DNA of 64,000 bases from Billgrantia endophytica. Its GTDB lineage: Bacteria; Pseudomonadota; Gammaproteobacteria; Pseudomonadales; Halomonadaceae. Positions 16,766 to 25,172 of this stretch are shown here, piece by piece. The stretch lies in NCBI RefSeq assembly GCF_002879615.1, contig NZ_PNRF01000050.1, positions 34,241 to 98,240 of the forward strand, given 5' to 3'. Position 1 is the first letter of the stretch. Every line of letters starts with the position of its first letter. The position numbers and the translations under genes are program-made. The notes beneath the pieces are model-generated. The model worked only from the letters and a program-made list of their open reading frames with translations, was not told where the DNA came from and ran no database searches.

Positions 16766-18661
16766 TTAAATCTTTGGTCTGGTGAAATTTTTCTTTGACT
16801 CTGGTTTGTATGTCGCCATCTTCTCTTGAACTATTAAAACTTCTCTTTCAAAGTTTGAGAGAGACTGTTTAAAATCTGCATCTCTTTTTCTCGATTGCTC
16901 TCTATCTGAGTCAATCTGTTGTTGAAGTCTTTCTGATTTCTCTCTACTTGACTCAATCTGCTGTCTAAGCTGTCGTATATTTTTGAGACCTCTTCTATAA
17001 CTTCTGCCGAAACCTCTGATTGTGTCTTTAATTCCGTCAACAGTATCTTTAAAGTATTTTGAAAGCGATCTGCTAGGTCGCTTTGTGACAAGCTCTCTAA
17101 TAATTCTTTCTGTTCTTTCTCTATCTGCTTTGTAATCTCTGTCATTCTCTATCTCCTTATTGTTGTTTTTATCATCCTTGATTTCAAAATGCGGGTCTTC
17201 TGCATAAGCTCTGAATATTGATAAATCAAACTCCGTCATATCGCTATCAGCTTCAATGCTGGTTTTGATATTATCTTCTCTTTCACTCCATGCTATTGTA
17301 TCATTATTTGAACTCAAATGTTCTTTTAAGTTCTCCATATTATCGAAAGATTTTGCAAACTCATTCCAGCGAGTATCCTTCAGCCTTACAAAATCAAGAT
17401 TTCCAAACTCTTTACTAAAGTAATACTCTTCCTCTTGCCTTCTTCTTTCCTCTATTTTTTTATCACTGTCTGCCTTGTTGCCAAGAAGGGTATTTAGATA
17501 GTTATCAATACTACCCTCTCTCTGGAACGGCTCACCTTCCATCCTGAACGGTCTTGCTCCACCCTCATAGTAGATACTGATATGGTGTTTGTGTGTGTCT
17601 ACCACCTCAATAACCTTATCCTGGTCCTTCAGGAACTCCACTATTTCTTTCCTGCTGGTAAGCTCGCCAGAAAGGATCTTGTCGTCAACTAGGGTGTAGA
17701 ATTTAGCTTTCAAAACCTTTCCTTCATTCGGCTTGAACTTCTCTTTATTTTCCTTGGCTTGATACCTATATATTTTCTCAGCCTTAGCTCTCTCTCTTTT
17801 AGCTCGATCTTCCCTGTCAGCATCATAGGCTTCAGCCTCCTTCTCTAAGGCTGTGGAAGTAAAGTTCTCCGATGTAAAGCCTTCCTCATAAACAGTTCCC
17901 TTGAGCCTGATTGGTGCTTTCCTGCCCTCCACCTTCACACTGATTGCTTTCTTGGTGATACGGCTAACCTCAATAACTCCATCAATGCCTTCCAACTCAG
18001 TTAGAAGCGATGCCCTATCTTTAATAAGACCTCTATTGATTCTCCTTTCAACCTCTTCATTGATGGCTTCCAGCGAGTTTTTAGATGCAAATGGAAGTCT
18101 TATATCTGCTTCTGATATCGCTTGCCTATTCAATGGGTGCTTTGGATCTCCTAAATTGTATTCAGCATTGATAGCATTTTGCCAGTGATCCATTTTGTAG
18201 TAATCCCAGTTTTTCTCTTTGCTACCCATTTTATAGTAAACATAAGGTGCAAGTTTCTTACCTGTCGTTAACTCTTCCTTTGAATAAATAAAGTGAAGCT
18301 CAATATCATCCTTATCTCTATGTAGATACCATAGGCTTGCATACTGGTGTCGTTCCAGCCCTGGTAAAGACATTCTTTCGTGTTCTTCGATTATTTTATG
18401 CAGGAACTCTTTACTCAAATCTCTTTCTGTAAACCTCAATGCACCAGATATATATTCATTGGCATATTTCCCTTCCGAGAGAATGTGAGCCATCAACTCT
18501 GGATCACCTTTCATTAACTCAGGAAGAACCTTTCTGAATTCACCAGCATGGTCTTTGTTGCCTCTAACATAGTTAATCGCATTCAAGCCACCTTTGTTAC
18601 CAGTAAGCTTGCATTTTAGTGCGAATTTTTTACTGCCGTATGGGAAGTATCTAAAAATCAT
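16766..18661 (-). CDS. MbeA/MobA-like relaxase (MOBP, HEN-type)
   Basis: 631 residues. The N-terminal ~280 residues match the ColE1 MbeA plan: candidate catalytic Tyr31 in INYVRG, a YISGALRFTERDL block near residue 70, the metal-binding motif with His114, Glu121 and His123 (YLHRDKDDIELHF), then ELTTGKKLAPY, and further on SLLTELE, RITKKAISVK and APIRLKGTVYEEGF. In MbeA the third motif residue is Asn (H-E-N); here it is His. The C-terminal ~340 residues are charged and helical. The enzyme would nick oriT and pilot the transferred strand. It overlaps the MobC-like gene by 11 bp, and a second gene lies within it in another frame. Confidence 0.9.
   Translation of the reverse strand: MIFRYFPYGSKKFALKCKLTGNKGGLNAINYVRGNKDHAGEFRKVLPELMKGDPELMAHILSEGKYANEYISGALRFTERDLSKEFLHKIIEEHERMSLPGLERHQYASLWYLHRDKDDIELHFIYSKEELTTGKKLAPYVYYKMGSKEKNWDYYKMDHWQNAINAEYNLGDPKHPLNRQAISEADIRLPFASKNSLEAINEEVERRINRGLIKDRASLLTELEGIDGVIEVSRITKKAISVKVEGRKAPIRLKGTVYEEGFTSENFTSTALEKEAEAYDADREDRAKRERAKAEKIYRYQAKENKEKFKPNEGKVLKAKFYTLVDDKILSGELTSRKEIVEFLKDQDKVIEVVDTHKHHISIYYEGGARPFRMEGEPFQREGSIDNYLNTLLGNKADSDKKIEERRRQEEEYYFSKEFGNLDFVRLKDTRWNEFAKSFDNMENLKEHLSSNNDTIAWSEREDNIKTSIEADSDMTEFDLSIFRAYAEDPHFEIKDDKNNNKEIENDRDYKADRERTERIIRELVTKRPSRSLSKYFKDTVDGIKDTIRGFGRSYRRGLKNIRQLRQQIESSREKSERLQQQIDSDREQSRKRDADFKQSLSNFEREVLIVQEKMATYKPESKKNFTRPKI
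16834..17145 (-). CDS. Overlapping coiled-coil gene inside the relaxase gene (MbeB/MbeD-like position)
   Basis: 103-residue frame wholly inside the 3' part of the relaxase gene, in a different frame. AAGGAG sits 6 nt before its ATG (minus AAGGAGATAGAGAATGACAG). The product is an uninterrupted amphipathic coiled coil (ITKQIEKEQKELLESLSQSD ... RLTQIESNREKEMQILN). ColE1 encodes MbeB and MbeD inside mbeA in the same arrangement, and MbeD is also a coiled coil. The position, ribosome site and protein character together support a real accessory mobilization gene. Confidence 0.7.
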   Translation of the reverse strand: MTEITKQIEKEQKELLESLSQSDLADRFQNTLKILLTELKTQSEVSAEVIEEVSKIYDSLDSRLSQVERNQKDFNNRLTQIESNREKEMQILNSLSQTLKEKF

Positions 18662-19415
18662 TTGTAGTCTCCTTGTTGTGTATCTTCTCTATCAATCCTT
18701 GAACCATTTCAAGTTGAGCCATAACGGAATGGAGAACTAAGCTAACCCCTGCCTTCCTTCTTTCGTTAACTCCCTTCGCTATATAGTTTAAAGCGGTGCC
18801 TGCTGTATTAAGCTCTGATACCATTTCATACTTAGCTGGCGGTATAGCTTTTTTAACTCTCTCTGCCTGTGAAATAAAATATTCTCTCATTACCCTAGCA
18901 ACTGGTTTGCCACCAAGCTCTTCAGACTTTGATATCAATTGCTCATACTGTTCTTGGTTGAAACATATCTTGATTTCTCTTTTTCTATTTTCATTGATTG
19001 GGCTAAACTCTCTAATAGTTTCATTACTTGATATCAACTTTTTAAATTCTCTCTGACCCTTAACCTTCATTACATTACAATCAAGTATTTCCTGAACCTG
19101 CTTTTCTATCGTTGCTAACAACTCCATTGAATACAAAGACTCTTCTTCTCTAGCTCTACCTTTATTTTCATTAACGGCTCTTGCTAACTGATTAACGTTA
19201 TTAACTATCATCGCCACCTCCCTTAGCAGGTGGTTATTTATTTTTGGCATATTCTTGAAAGCAAACTCTTGCTCATCAAGAAACATATCTCTTATCTGTG
19301 TAGACACATTGGTTTCGCCAGCAATCTCTTTAATCAATGTATATTCATTTTGACTGACTCTTATCTTGACTGTTTTGTATCTTGGGGCTTTGTTTTTCTC
19401 TTCAATCTGTTCCAT
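18651..19415 (-). CDS. MobC-like relaxosome protein with duplicated domain
   Basis: 254 residues made of two similar halves. Half 1 (about 14-90): KTVKIRVSQNEYTLIKEIAG ... REVAMIVNNVNQLARAVNE. Half 2 (about 145-240): REIKICFNQEQYEQLISKSE ... ELNTAGTALNYIAKGVNE. Each has the MobC layout of a ribbon-helix-helix-like DNA-binding start and an N-(Q/Y)-(L/I)-A-(R/K)-x-V-N-E helix; known MobC/MbeC proteins have one copy. It would bind oriT and help the relaxase. AAAGGAG precedes the ATG; it overlaps the relaxase start. Confidence 0.8.
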   Translation of the reverse strand: MEQIEEKNKAPRYKTVKIRVSQNEYTLIKEIAGETNVSTQIRDMFLDEQEFAFKNMPKINNHLLREVAMIVNNVNQLARAVNENKGRAREEESLYSMELLATIEKQVQEILDCNVMKVKGQREFKKLISSNETIREFSPINENRKREIKICFNQEQYEQLISKSEELGGKPVARVMREYFISQAERVKKAIPPAKYEMVSELNTAGTALNYIAKGVNERRKAGVSLVLHSVMAQLEMVQGLIEKIHNKETTNDF

Positions 19416-19589
19416 CAGATTTGCTCTCCTTTATTGTTGTTATTGTTTACTCTTTATTATAAGAGTATATAAAGCTTATTTAGTTCGTCACTTATTGAAA
19501 GCAATTTAAAGTTGTCTTCAATATTTATTGGTGGCAATATAAAGTTGCCTCAACTTTAAACACTATTATATCACATATATAGTATTGAT

Positions 19590-19830
19590 GTTGCATTACA
19601 ATCCGCCTCGGATTGTTAGCAACATGGTTTATACCGCCTAACCTTTAGGCGGTGGAACATTCCCTGAATGTGTCTGGGTTTGGGGTCAACGAAGCCAGCC
19701 GAAGGCTGCGGGGTCAACGGGGCAGAGCCCCTTGCAAGGCAACGAAGTGAAGGTGAAGACACGAAGTGGCGAGCCGAACGAGTGGTTCTTTTTTCAACTA
19801 TGAGCGAAGCGAATAGGGGAAAAAAGATAG
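19590..19830. other. Candidate oriT: hairpin cluster upstream of mobC
   Basis: Directly upstream of the mob operon lie three adjacent hairpins (acaatccg/cggattgt; ccgcctaa/ttaggcgg; acattc/gaatgt) followed by a GC-rich stretch with ggggtcaacg twice (19681 region and 19711 region) and a ggggc/gcccc stem. Local GC content is far above the surrounding DNA. Location and structure fit an oriT; a nic site cannot be fixed. Confidence 0.5.
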
Positions 19831-20172
19831 CCTTGCTCTTTGTTATAATAAGAAATAGTCACAAAATTAGTTAGTATTCACTAACTTATCTGTAAACTGC
19901 TATTTCTGAAAAACAGTTTTACACCATTGATAGATAATTACCAGTCAATATGAAAATACCACCTTCCCCTATTTGGCCTATTAGTCGGTAAATTGTGTTT
20001 TTATCTTAAAAATTGAATGCCCGTATGTTGTGCTATTTAGCTATGAAAAAATCCCCTATATTTATTATCCCCTATTTAGATATATTCAAGAATTATTACC
20101 ATTTAGGCAGGTAAGCTTGCCATACTAGCATTTAAGAGAGTTCGCTGGTTTATGCTTGTATATAGTGTTTGC

Positions 20173-20612
20173 AAAACATATACCTTTAAACAATGCCTTT
20201 TTTAGTTATTGAAGGGCGGATGATCGGTTTAATAGAATAATGCTTTTCGTAAAATATATACCCTTGCCACCAAAATCATTGCTTTCAATACACACGTATA
20301 CCAAACCTAAAATATATACCCTAGCCTCTCCTTTTCATTGCTTTCAAGTCTCTTATAAACCGCTCCAAGGATTTCTAGAGATTTTCAAGGATTTCCAAGA
20401 ATCTTTGAAAATCCTTGAGAATCTTAAAACTGGAAAGTCTTTCTAATAATTCTGGAAAGTCTGGAATCCATTCTGGAAAGTCTTTTAATTTTCCCCTTCA
20501 TTGAATTCAATATGGTTGTAATCATTACCCTATCCTGTAAGCAAGATGAATATACATTTTGAAGACAATAATGGTGCTTGCTGGCACATATACTTTTCGT
20601 TAAATATATACG
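20173..20612. other. Candidate replication origin with two repeat sets
   Basis: Four copies of an AT-rich word (aaaacatatacc 20173, aaaatatatacc 20251 and 20309, taaatatatacg 20601) and three direct repeats of ctggaaagtct (20430, 20452, 20473) spaced 22 and 21 bp, about two helical turns, like iterons. Between them lies an imperfect inverted repeat (caaggattt/aaatccttg, 20380-20420). No gene fits here. Confidence 0.45.
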
Positions 20613-20679
20613 TTGCTATCAATATAATATTGCTTTCAACAACAGAAATTTTGTTATCAATAAGAGGGTTTCAGTCGCC

Positions 20680-21446
20680 TCAAGTTTCTTGTAGGTCGCA
20701 TATACGTTTATTGCTTGTTCCTTAAAGTAGGCTTCTAATCTCCTTGAAGTGATGGGTTTGGGAATGACTGAATTTCTTTCAACAAAGGGGTTATATTGAG
20801 AGCAATGGTGTTAGGTTTCATTGCTACAAGCTTCTATTTTGCTCTTTGCTGGGTTTTATAAAGTGGGCTGGGCGAAGCCTAGCCTTTGTGTTTTGGGAGC
20901 TATGTGAAGCTGTGGTGAGCTTGCGAACCTGAGCTTCATATAGCGATTGTGGTAGGGGTTCCCTTTGTGAGCTTGCGAGCAAGGGGAGAAAGGTTTTATG
21001 CGAGCTTGCGAGCAGAGCTTTTAGAAGTCGAGCCTTTCAGAGCTTTTGTTGAGCCATGGGGTTTGGCGAAACAATAGCGAAGAAAGGCGAGAGCCTATGA
21101 TGCATCTATCTGAAGCTGTGGCGAGCCTGTGAGCCTGTTGGTGTGTGAGTATGGGTTAGGGTTCCTGCCCTTGCGAGCCTGCGAGCATAGGCGGGAGAAG
21201 CGGGCTTGGTGGCCGTGGCTGTCATCAAGCGGGGGTATCCTCGATGTGAGCGGTGCGAGATCCTTTTGTCGTCAACGGGGGGGTGTCTCTATGTCCAGGG
21301 GATTGCTATTCCCTTCCCTGTGAAGCTCTCTACTGGCTTCAGGTGGTTAAGTGCTGTCGTTGCCCTGCTCTACTACTGAAAGGCCGTGTGGTGGCTGTGT
21401 GGCTGGATTGCGGGCAAAAGAAAAGCCCGCATAAGCGGGCTTGGTA
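20680..21446. other. Gene-free GC-richer stretch with gcgagc repeats
   Basis: No convincing gene. The word (t/c)gcgagc(t/c)tgcgagc recurs around 20,970, 21,005 and 21,172, and a block at 21,300-21,420 resembles spacers near 23,680 and 34,040. It ends with a minus-strand terminator (aagcccgcataagcgggctt, 21422-21441) for the gene at 21447. Confidence 0.5.
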
Positions 21447-22157
21447 TCACTTATCTAAAACATTGACTATTCTAGCTCCATCTTTACTTTTATAAACTGT
21501 GCCTCTTCCAAGAAAGAAATTTTCAATCTTTCCTTCTGGCTCATATATTTTATAGCCTTGCTCTTTCATCCTTTCATCTAAAGTATTAGCTTGTGTGCTA
21601 AGATGCACAGTTCTTGTCACTTTGAAATTTACATGGTCTGTGTTTTCTTTACCACCATCTCTCTCCGTCACTTTGATTTCAAGTGTTCCATCTTGGCTTG
21701 TAAAAGTGGTGACTTTACTATCTTTATCTGTAAATAAATCTTCATAGTTTTTTGTATTAGATATGGTGGTTACACTTACACTAGAAGCATTGATCTTAAA
21801 ATCTTCTGTTGAATTAAAAAGGGTTCCTTCTATACTACTTATCTCATTATTATCCTCACTAGTAAAATAACTAGCAATATATTTTGTAGCTGAAACTGTA
21901 ATTGAACTCAAAGTTATTAAGCCTGGGACTGGCGGCAACGTAAAGTTATAATTTTCATCTTTAGAAGAACTATTAGAAGATAATCCTCTTGATAAAACAC
22001 CCATACCTTTATTAAGTGTTGCTAGAATATAAACTTTTGAAGATTCCTCATTATTAGTAACACTCTCAGTATTTTCGTGTGCCACCACCCCATTTGCTAC
22101 CAACATTGAAGTTGATACTAAAGCTATTCCTACTGTTTTCATCATTTTGTTTTTCAT
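21447..22157 (-). CDS. Exported hypothetical protein
   Basis: 236 residues with a clear signal peptide (MKNKMMKTVGIALVSTSM, cleavage probably after VVA near residue 26). The mature part has a Ser-rich stretch (LSSNSSSKDENYNF), Thr/Ser-rich strands and a charged C-terminus. The signal peptide is nearly identical to that of the protein at 31560, while the mature parts differ. Its ATG overlaps the stop of the gene upstream. Probably periplasmic or secreted; family not recognised. Confidence 0.72.
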   Translation of the reverse strand: MKNKMMKTVGIALVSTSMLVANGVVAHENTESVTNNEESSKVYILATLNKGMGVLSRGLSSNSSSKDENYNFTLPPVPGLITLSSITVSATKYIASYFTSEDNNEISSIEGTLFNSTEDFKINASSVSVTTISNTKNYEDLFTDKDSKVTTFTSQDGTLEIKVTERDGGKENTDHVNFKVTRTVHLSTQANTLDERMKEQGYKIYEPEGKIENFFLGRGTVYKSKDGARIVNVLDK

Positions 22158-22423
22158 TGTCTTGCTCCTTTTTTATTAAAAATTCTATCTATTCCTCTAA
22201 AATAAATATTTAATATATTGTATATACAAAATAAAAATGTAGCTGTAAACGACACTGAAAGCACTAAAGTCGCCAAAATCATTGCTGAACCAGTAGCATC
22301 TACATAAGTTGTTATTATATAGTTTCCAACTTCAAAAAAACCTGTATTTGCGATTAAAAATATAGCTAGTAATATCATTAAACCTATTATATTGACTGCT
22401 ATTTTCATCATTTTGTTTTTCAT
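22154..22423 (-). CDS. Small two-TM membrane protein
   Basis: 89 residues from MKNKMMKIAV, chosen for AAGGAG upstream. Two hydrophobic segments (IIGLMILLAIFLIANTGFF; MILATLVLSVSFTATFLFCI) and a basic C-terminus. The DNA around its start is almost the same as that around the start of the downstream gene, including the first seven codons. Coupled to 21447 by a 4-bp overlap. Function unknown. Confidence 0.68.
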   Translation of the reverse strand: MKNKMMKIAVNIIGLMILLAIFLIANTGFFEVGNYIITTYVDATGSAMILATLVLSVSFTATFLFCIYNILNIYFRGIDRIFNKKGARQ

Positions 22424-22452
22424 TGTCTTGCTCCTTGTTTTTGTTTTCTTTA

Positions 22453-22475
22453 TTGCCCGCAACCGTGCGGGCTTT
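22453..22475 (-). other. Intercistronic hairpin before a ribosome site
   Basis: GCCCGCA..TGCGGGC stem between two genes of one operon, followed by the A-rich leader and AAGGAG. Similar hairpins are at 28409, 31210 and 31518. Confidence 0.6.
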
Positions 22476-22488
22476 ATTTTCTATAATA

Positions 22489-22989
22489 TTATTGATTTAC
22501 TGCATATACTCTAACTATTTCTTTTGTCATTGGGAAACTAGCTCCCTCTCCGTATACCCATTTATTATCAATATTTTTTATTTTAACTGTGTTGTCTTCA
22601 CAGCTATATAGTCCTTCCATTGGTTTACTGCTTTTCTTCATTATGTCGCAAGCTTTGTCGCTAACCTGATGAACTTGGAAATACTCTTTGTTGTAGCTAA
22701 CTATACTGTTATGTAGATTGTTGCCTTCTTGAAATTTATTGCTTTCAACAATGACTTCATCTTTTTCAACAAGGCGATTCATTATTTGATATGACCCTAT
22801 TATACTACCTATTTCAAATACAGTAGCTATGTCGGCATCCTTGTATGTTTCATTATTGAATGTTTCAGCTATTGATTGTCTGATATCTACTGCTTCTCTT
22901 TGGCTCTGTGACTCATTGAACTTGAAACCAAATAGGGTTATCCCTGCTATAAGTGGTATTGCTAGTATTGTGCATTGTAGTTTGCTCAT
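22489..22989 (-). CDS. Membrane-anchored or exported protein, pilin-like in places
   Basis: 166 residues. N-terminus MSKLQCTILAIPLIAGITLF is one hydrophobic helix. The mature part has helices (VDIRQSIAETFNN) and two or three Cys, with FQVHQVSDKACDIMKKSSK near residue 105, reminiscent of the strand-then-x-x-A-C-helix motif near the end of type IVb pilins such as PilS. There is no GFxxxE prepilin site, so this is only a resemblance. Probably co-transcribed with 23017. Confidence 0.65.
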   Translation of the reverse strand: MSKLQCTILAIPLIAGITLFGFKFNESQSQREAVDIRQSIAETFNNETYKDADIATVFEIGSIIGSYQIMNRLVEKDEVIVESNKFQEGNNLHNSIVSYNKEYFQVHQVSDKACDIMKKSSKPMEGLYSCEDNTVKIKNIDNKWVYGEGASFPMTKEIVRVYAVNQ

Positions 22990-23016
22990 TGTTTTTCTCC
23001 TTGTTATTATTGTTGT

Positions 23017-23403
23017 TTAAGCTGCTTTTGCAAAGTATAGGATTGAATCATCTTCGCTTGTTTCTTCTTTGTTGCTATCAAGCTCAATAATCAGATTTTT
23101 ATTCAATCTAGTTACTGAAAGAGCCACACTGTCCAGAGACATAGCTTTTTCAAAGAAAACCTTTTCTTTTGTTTCGCTTTTAGAAATAGATATGTTGTTT
23201 GTAATGGCTGAAATGGTATTTTTAAAAGCATTACCATTTAATTCTTTTTCTAAAGCTTGCTGTCTTACCCATTGCCCATCTATGTTGAATGATATTGTTT
23301 CTGGTGTATTAGTTGAGAATAGCTTTCTCTCGCTACCTTCAATTTTAATACTGGTTGCTTTTGCTTCTAGTGCTGTGCTGTAAATATTAGTTAATGTATT
23401 CAT
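23017..23403 (-). CDS. Hypothetical soluble protein
   Basis: 128 residues, no signal peptide. Segment TISFNIDGQWVRQQALEKEL resembles in outline the N-terminal domain of secretion/pilus ATPases (strand, R/N-I-D-G turn), but there is no Walker motif. First gene of an operon driven by the shared upstream repeat (23433-23640). AAGGAG precedes the ATG. Confidence 0.65.
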   Translation of the reverse strand: MNTLTNIYSTALEAKATSIKIEGSERKLFSTNTPETISFNIDGQWVRQQALEKELNGNAFKNTISAITNNISISKSETKEKVFFEKAMSLDSVALSVTRLNKNLIIELDSNKEETSEDDSILYFAKAA

Positions 23404-23432
23404 AATCTTTCTCCTTTTTTGTTTTGTTTGTT

Positions 23433-23640
23433 ATTTGAGACATTGCCTTATCTCAATAGTATAATTATATCACAATCTGTACGGAAAGTCTTTAATATTT
23501 ATTGCATTATTTAAATAAATGTGGTGTTTATGTTATATATAAAGCACTTCTGCTAGCTTTGAATATAACTTTTTTATTGAGTCAAGGGGCTATATCGCTT
23601 CGCTTAGTTATTGAAAGGCGGATTGATAGGTTTTGTGGTC
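23433..23640. repeat. Shared operon upstream region, copy 1
   Basis: Leader word tttgagacattgccttatct, promoter complement attatatca (23464-23472), gtacggaaagtctttaatat, a conserved AT-rich body, then cgcttcgcttagttattga. Near-identical DNA occurs at 24781, 28711 and 31880. It drives genes 23017 and 22489 leftward. Confidence 0.85.
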
Positions 23641-23644
23641 TGGA

Positions 23645-23845
23645 TCTTCTTGTGGAGCTCCGTGCTGGCTTCTGGTGGATAGGTGTGGCATTGCCCTACC
23701 CTCGATGCTGGATCTCATCTGAGCGGTGCTGTATGGGCTTCCTATGGCTGGTGGTGTGGTGGCCTACTCGCCCTGCTGAAAGCTGTGTGGTGGTTTTGTT
23801 GCTTGATTCTGAGCAAGAGAAAGCCCGCTGATGCGGGCTTTTTAT
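23645..23845. other. GC-richer spacer and terminator
   Basis: No gene. A ~50-bp part (ccctaccctcgatgctggat at 23698) recurs at 34064. It ends with the minus terminator agcccgctgatgcgggct (23821-23838). The rest of the interval to 23,913 shows nothing more. Confidence 0.6.
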
Positions 23846-23913
23846 TGGTTTTATATATGTTATTATTAAAAGTGCCTTCCTTAGTATTTAACTTATTATT
23901 CCTATTAAAAGAT

Positions 23914-24288
23914 CTAGTTATTAGTCGGTAAAGAGCTTGTATTCTTTTCCATATACCAAGATATCACCTTCATAGTTATATCGTAAGCACTACCGTCCTG
24001 ACATTTAGCTTCAATATTTTTTTCAACCAGACTTATAATTTTACAATCTAAGTCATCAGAATAAGTATGATAAGATTTTAAATTTTCCTTATCTTTTCTA
24101 TATTCAAAATCTTGCTGTAATCTTTCAAATTCTGCTTGCTGAATTTCTAATCTATTTTCAGCATCCTCTTGAAGACTTTTGTTGCCATAATAATCAGAAC
24201 TAATGAAAATTGCTGTAAGAGCAAAAACGATCATTGAAACTTTTATAGCTCCGACAAATACCCCTTTTTTAAAACTATTATTATTCAT
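23914..24288 (-). CDS. Small single-TM protein with coiled coil
   Basis: 124 residues: short basic N-terminus, one TM helix (KVSMIVFALTAIFIS, residues ~17-31), then a coiled coil (LQEDAENRLEIQQAEFERLQ) and a small C-terminal region with two Cys (LDCKIISLV, EAKCQDG) that may form a disulfide outside the cytoplasm. It overlaps the end of the upstream gene 24281. Unrecognised. Confidence 0.68.
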   Translation of the reverse strand: MNNNSFKKGVFVGAIKVSMIVFALTAIFISSDYYGNKSLQEDAENRLEIQQAEFERLQQDFEYRKDKENLKSYHTYSDDLDCKIISLVEKNIEAKCQDGSAYDITMKVISWYMEKNTSSLPTNN

Positions 24289-24760
24289 AAATTTCTCCTT
24301 GTATATCTTTAATTATTATTGCACTAAATAGACACTTGATAAGAGTATGATCATTTAATTTTCCATCAATGTCGCAATGATAGTCATCGAAGTTAATAAC
24401 ATCTGTATAGATGAATTGGTCGGACGGCCTTCTACTATCAATATTAACAGCAAAACTCATTGAACTATCCAAATTATCACTTTCACAATCGAATAAAGTT
24501 TTATATTTATTTTTCACAATATGGCATTCAATAGTATTTTCTTTATCGTTATAAATAATCATCTCACCCTGCTTGCTTATTTTCCCTTTAAGCTCTTCAT
24601 TTTTATTCTTAAACTCTTCTACTTTTTCTAAAGTGCTTGAATAAGGATCTCTTTGAATATTATATGAGTATGATAATGCTAATAAACTAATAAAAAAACT
24701 CACCACAAGTGATATGATTCCACCTATTAAAGCTCCTATTCTATATTTTTTGTTTTTCAT
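24281..24760 (-). CDS. Single-TM protein with coiled coil, relative of 23914
   Basis: 159 residues with the same plan as its downstream neighbour: basic start, TM (GALIGGIISLVVSFFISLLA), coiled-coil stretch (KVEEFKNKNEELKGKIS) and a C-terminal domain with four Cys (ECHIVKNKYKTLFDCES, YHCDIDG, IKCLF). Probably an inner-membrane protein facing the periplasm. It is driven by shared upstream region copy 2. Function unknown. Confidence 0.68.
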   Translation of the reverse strand: MKNKKYRIGALIGGIISLVVSFFISLLALSYSYNIQRDPYSSTLEKVEEFKNKNEELKGKISKQGEMIIYNDKENTIECHIVKNKYKTLFDCESDNLDSSMSFAVNIDSRRPSDQFIYTDVINFDDYHCDIDGKLNDHTLIKCLFSAIIIKDIQGEIYE

Positions 24761-24780
24761 GGTCTTTCTCCTTTTTTTGT

Positions 24781-25110
24781 TTTGTTCTTATTTGAGATAT
24801 TCCCTAATCTCTATATATGATTATATCACATTTTATACGGAAAGTCTTTAATATTTATTGATTTATTTAAATAAATGTGGTGTTTATGTTATATATAAAG
24901 CACTTCTGCTAGCTTTGAATATAACTTTTTTATTGAGTCAAGGGGATTATATCGCTTCGCTTAGTTATTGAAGGGCGAAATGATAGGGTTTTGTGGTGTG
25001 TAGCGGGCTAGTTTTGCTCTCTGAGCCGTTGTTTGCTCCAGGGTATCTCTATGCCTATTCCACCTTCTTGCCCTTTGTCACAGCCCCTGCCTTCATTCCT
25101 TCTCTCAATT
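24781..25110. repeat. Shared operon upstream region, copy 2
   Basis: Same order as copy 1: leader, attatatca, tacggaaagtctttaatatt, AT-rich body, cttagttattgaagggcg; then the extra part (gctctctgagccgttg ... ttctctcaattcc) shared with copies 3 and 4. Confidence 0.85.
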
Positions 25111-25144
25111 CCTGCGAGCAAAGCGAGTATGCTTTGCTATCAAA

Positions 25145-25168
25145 AAAGCCACCTGATTAGGTGGCTCT
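25145..25168 (-). terminator. Intrinsic terminator
   Basis: AGCCACCTAATCAGGTGGCT followed by TTTTTTG on the minus strand, after gene 25173. Confidence 0.8.
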
Positions 25169-25172
25169 TCCA

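Noticed and set aside
19668..21495. Several plus-strand frames of 60-80 residues in the origin-like region
   Set aside because: They have no ribosome site, atypical composition and cross hairpins and direct repeats.
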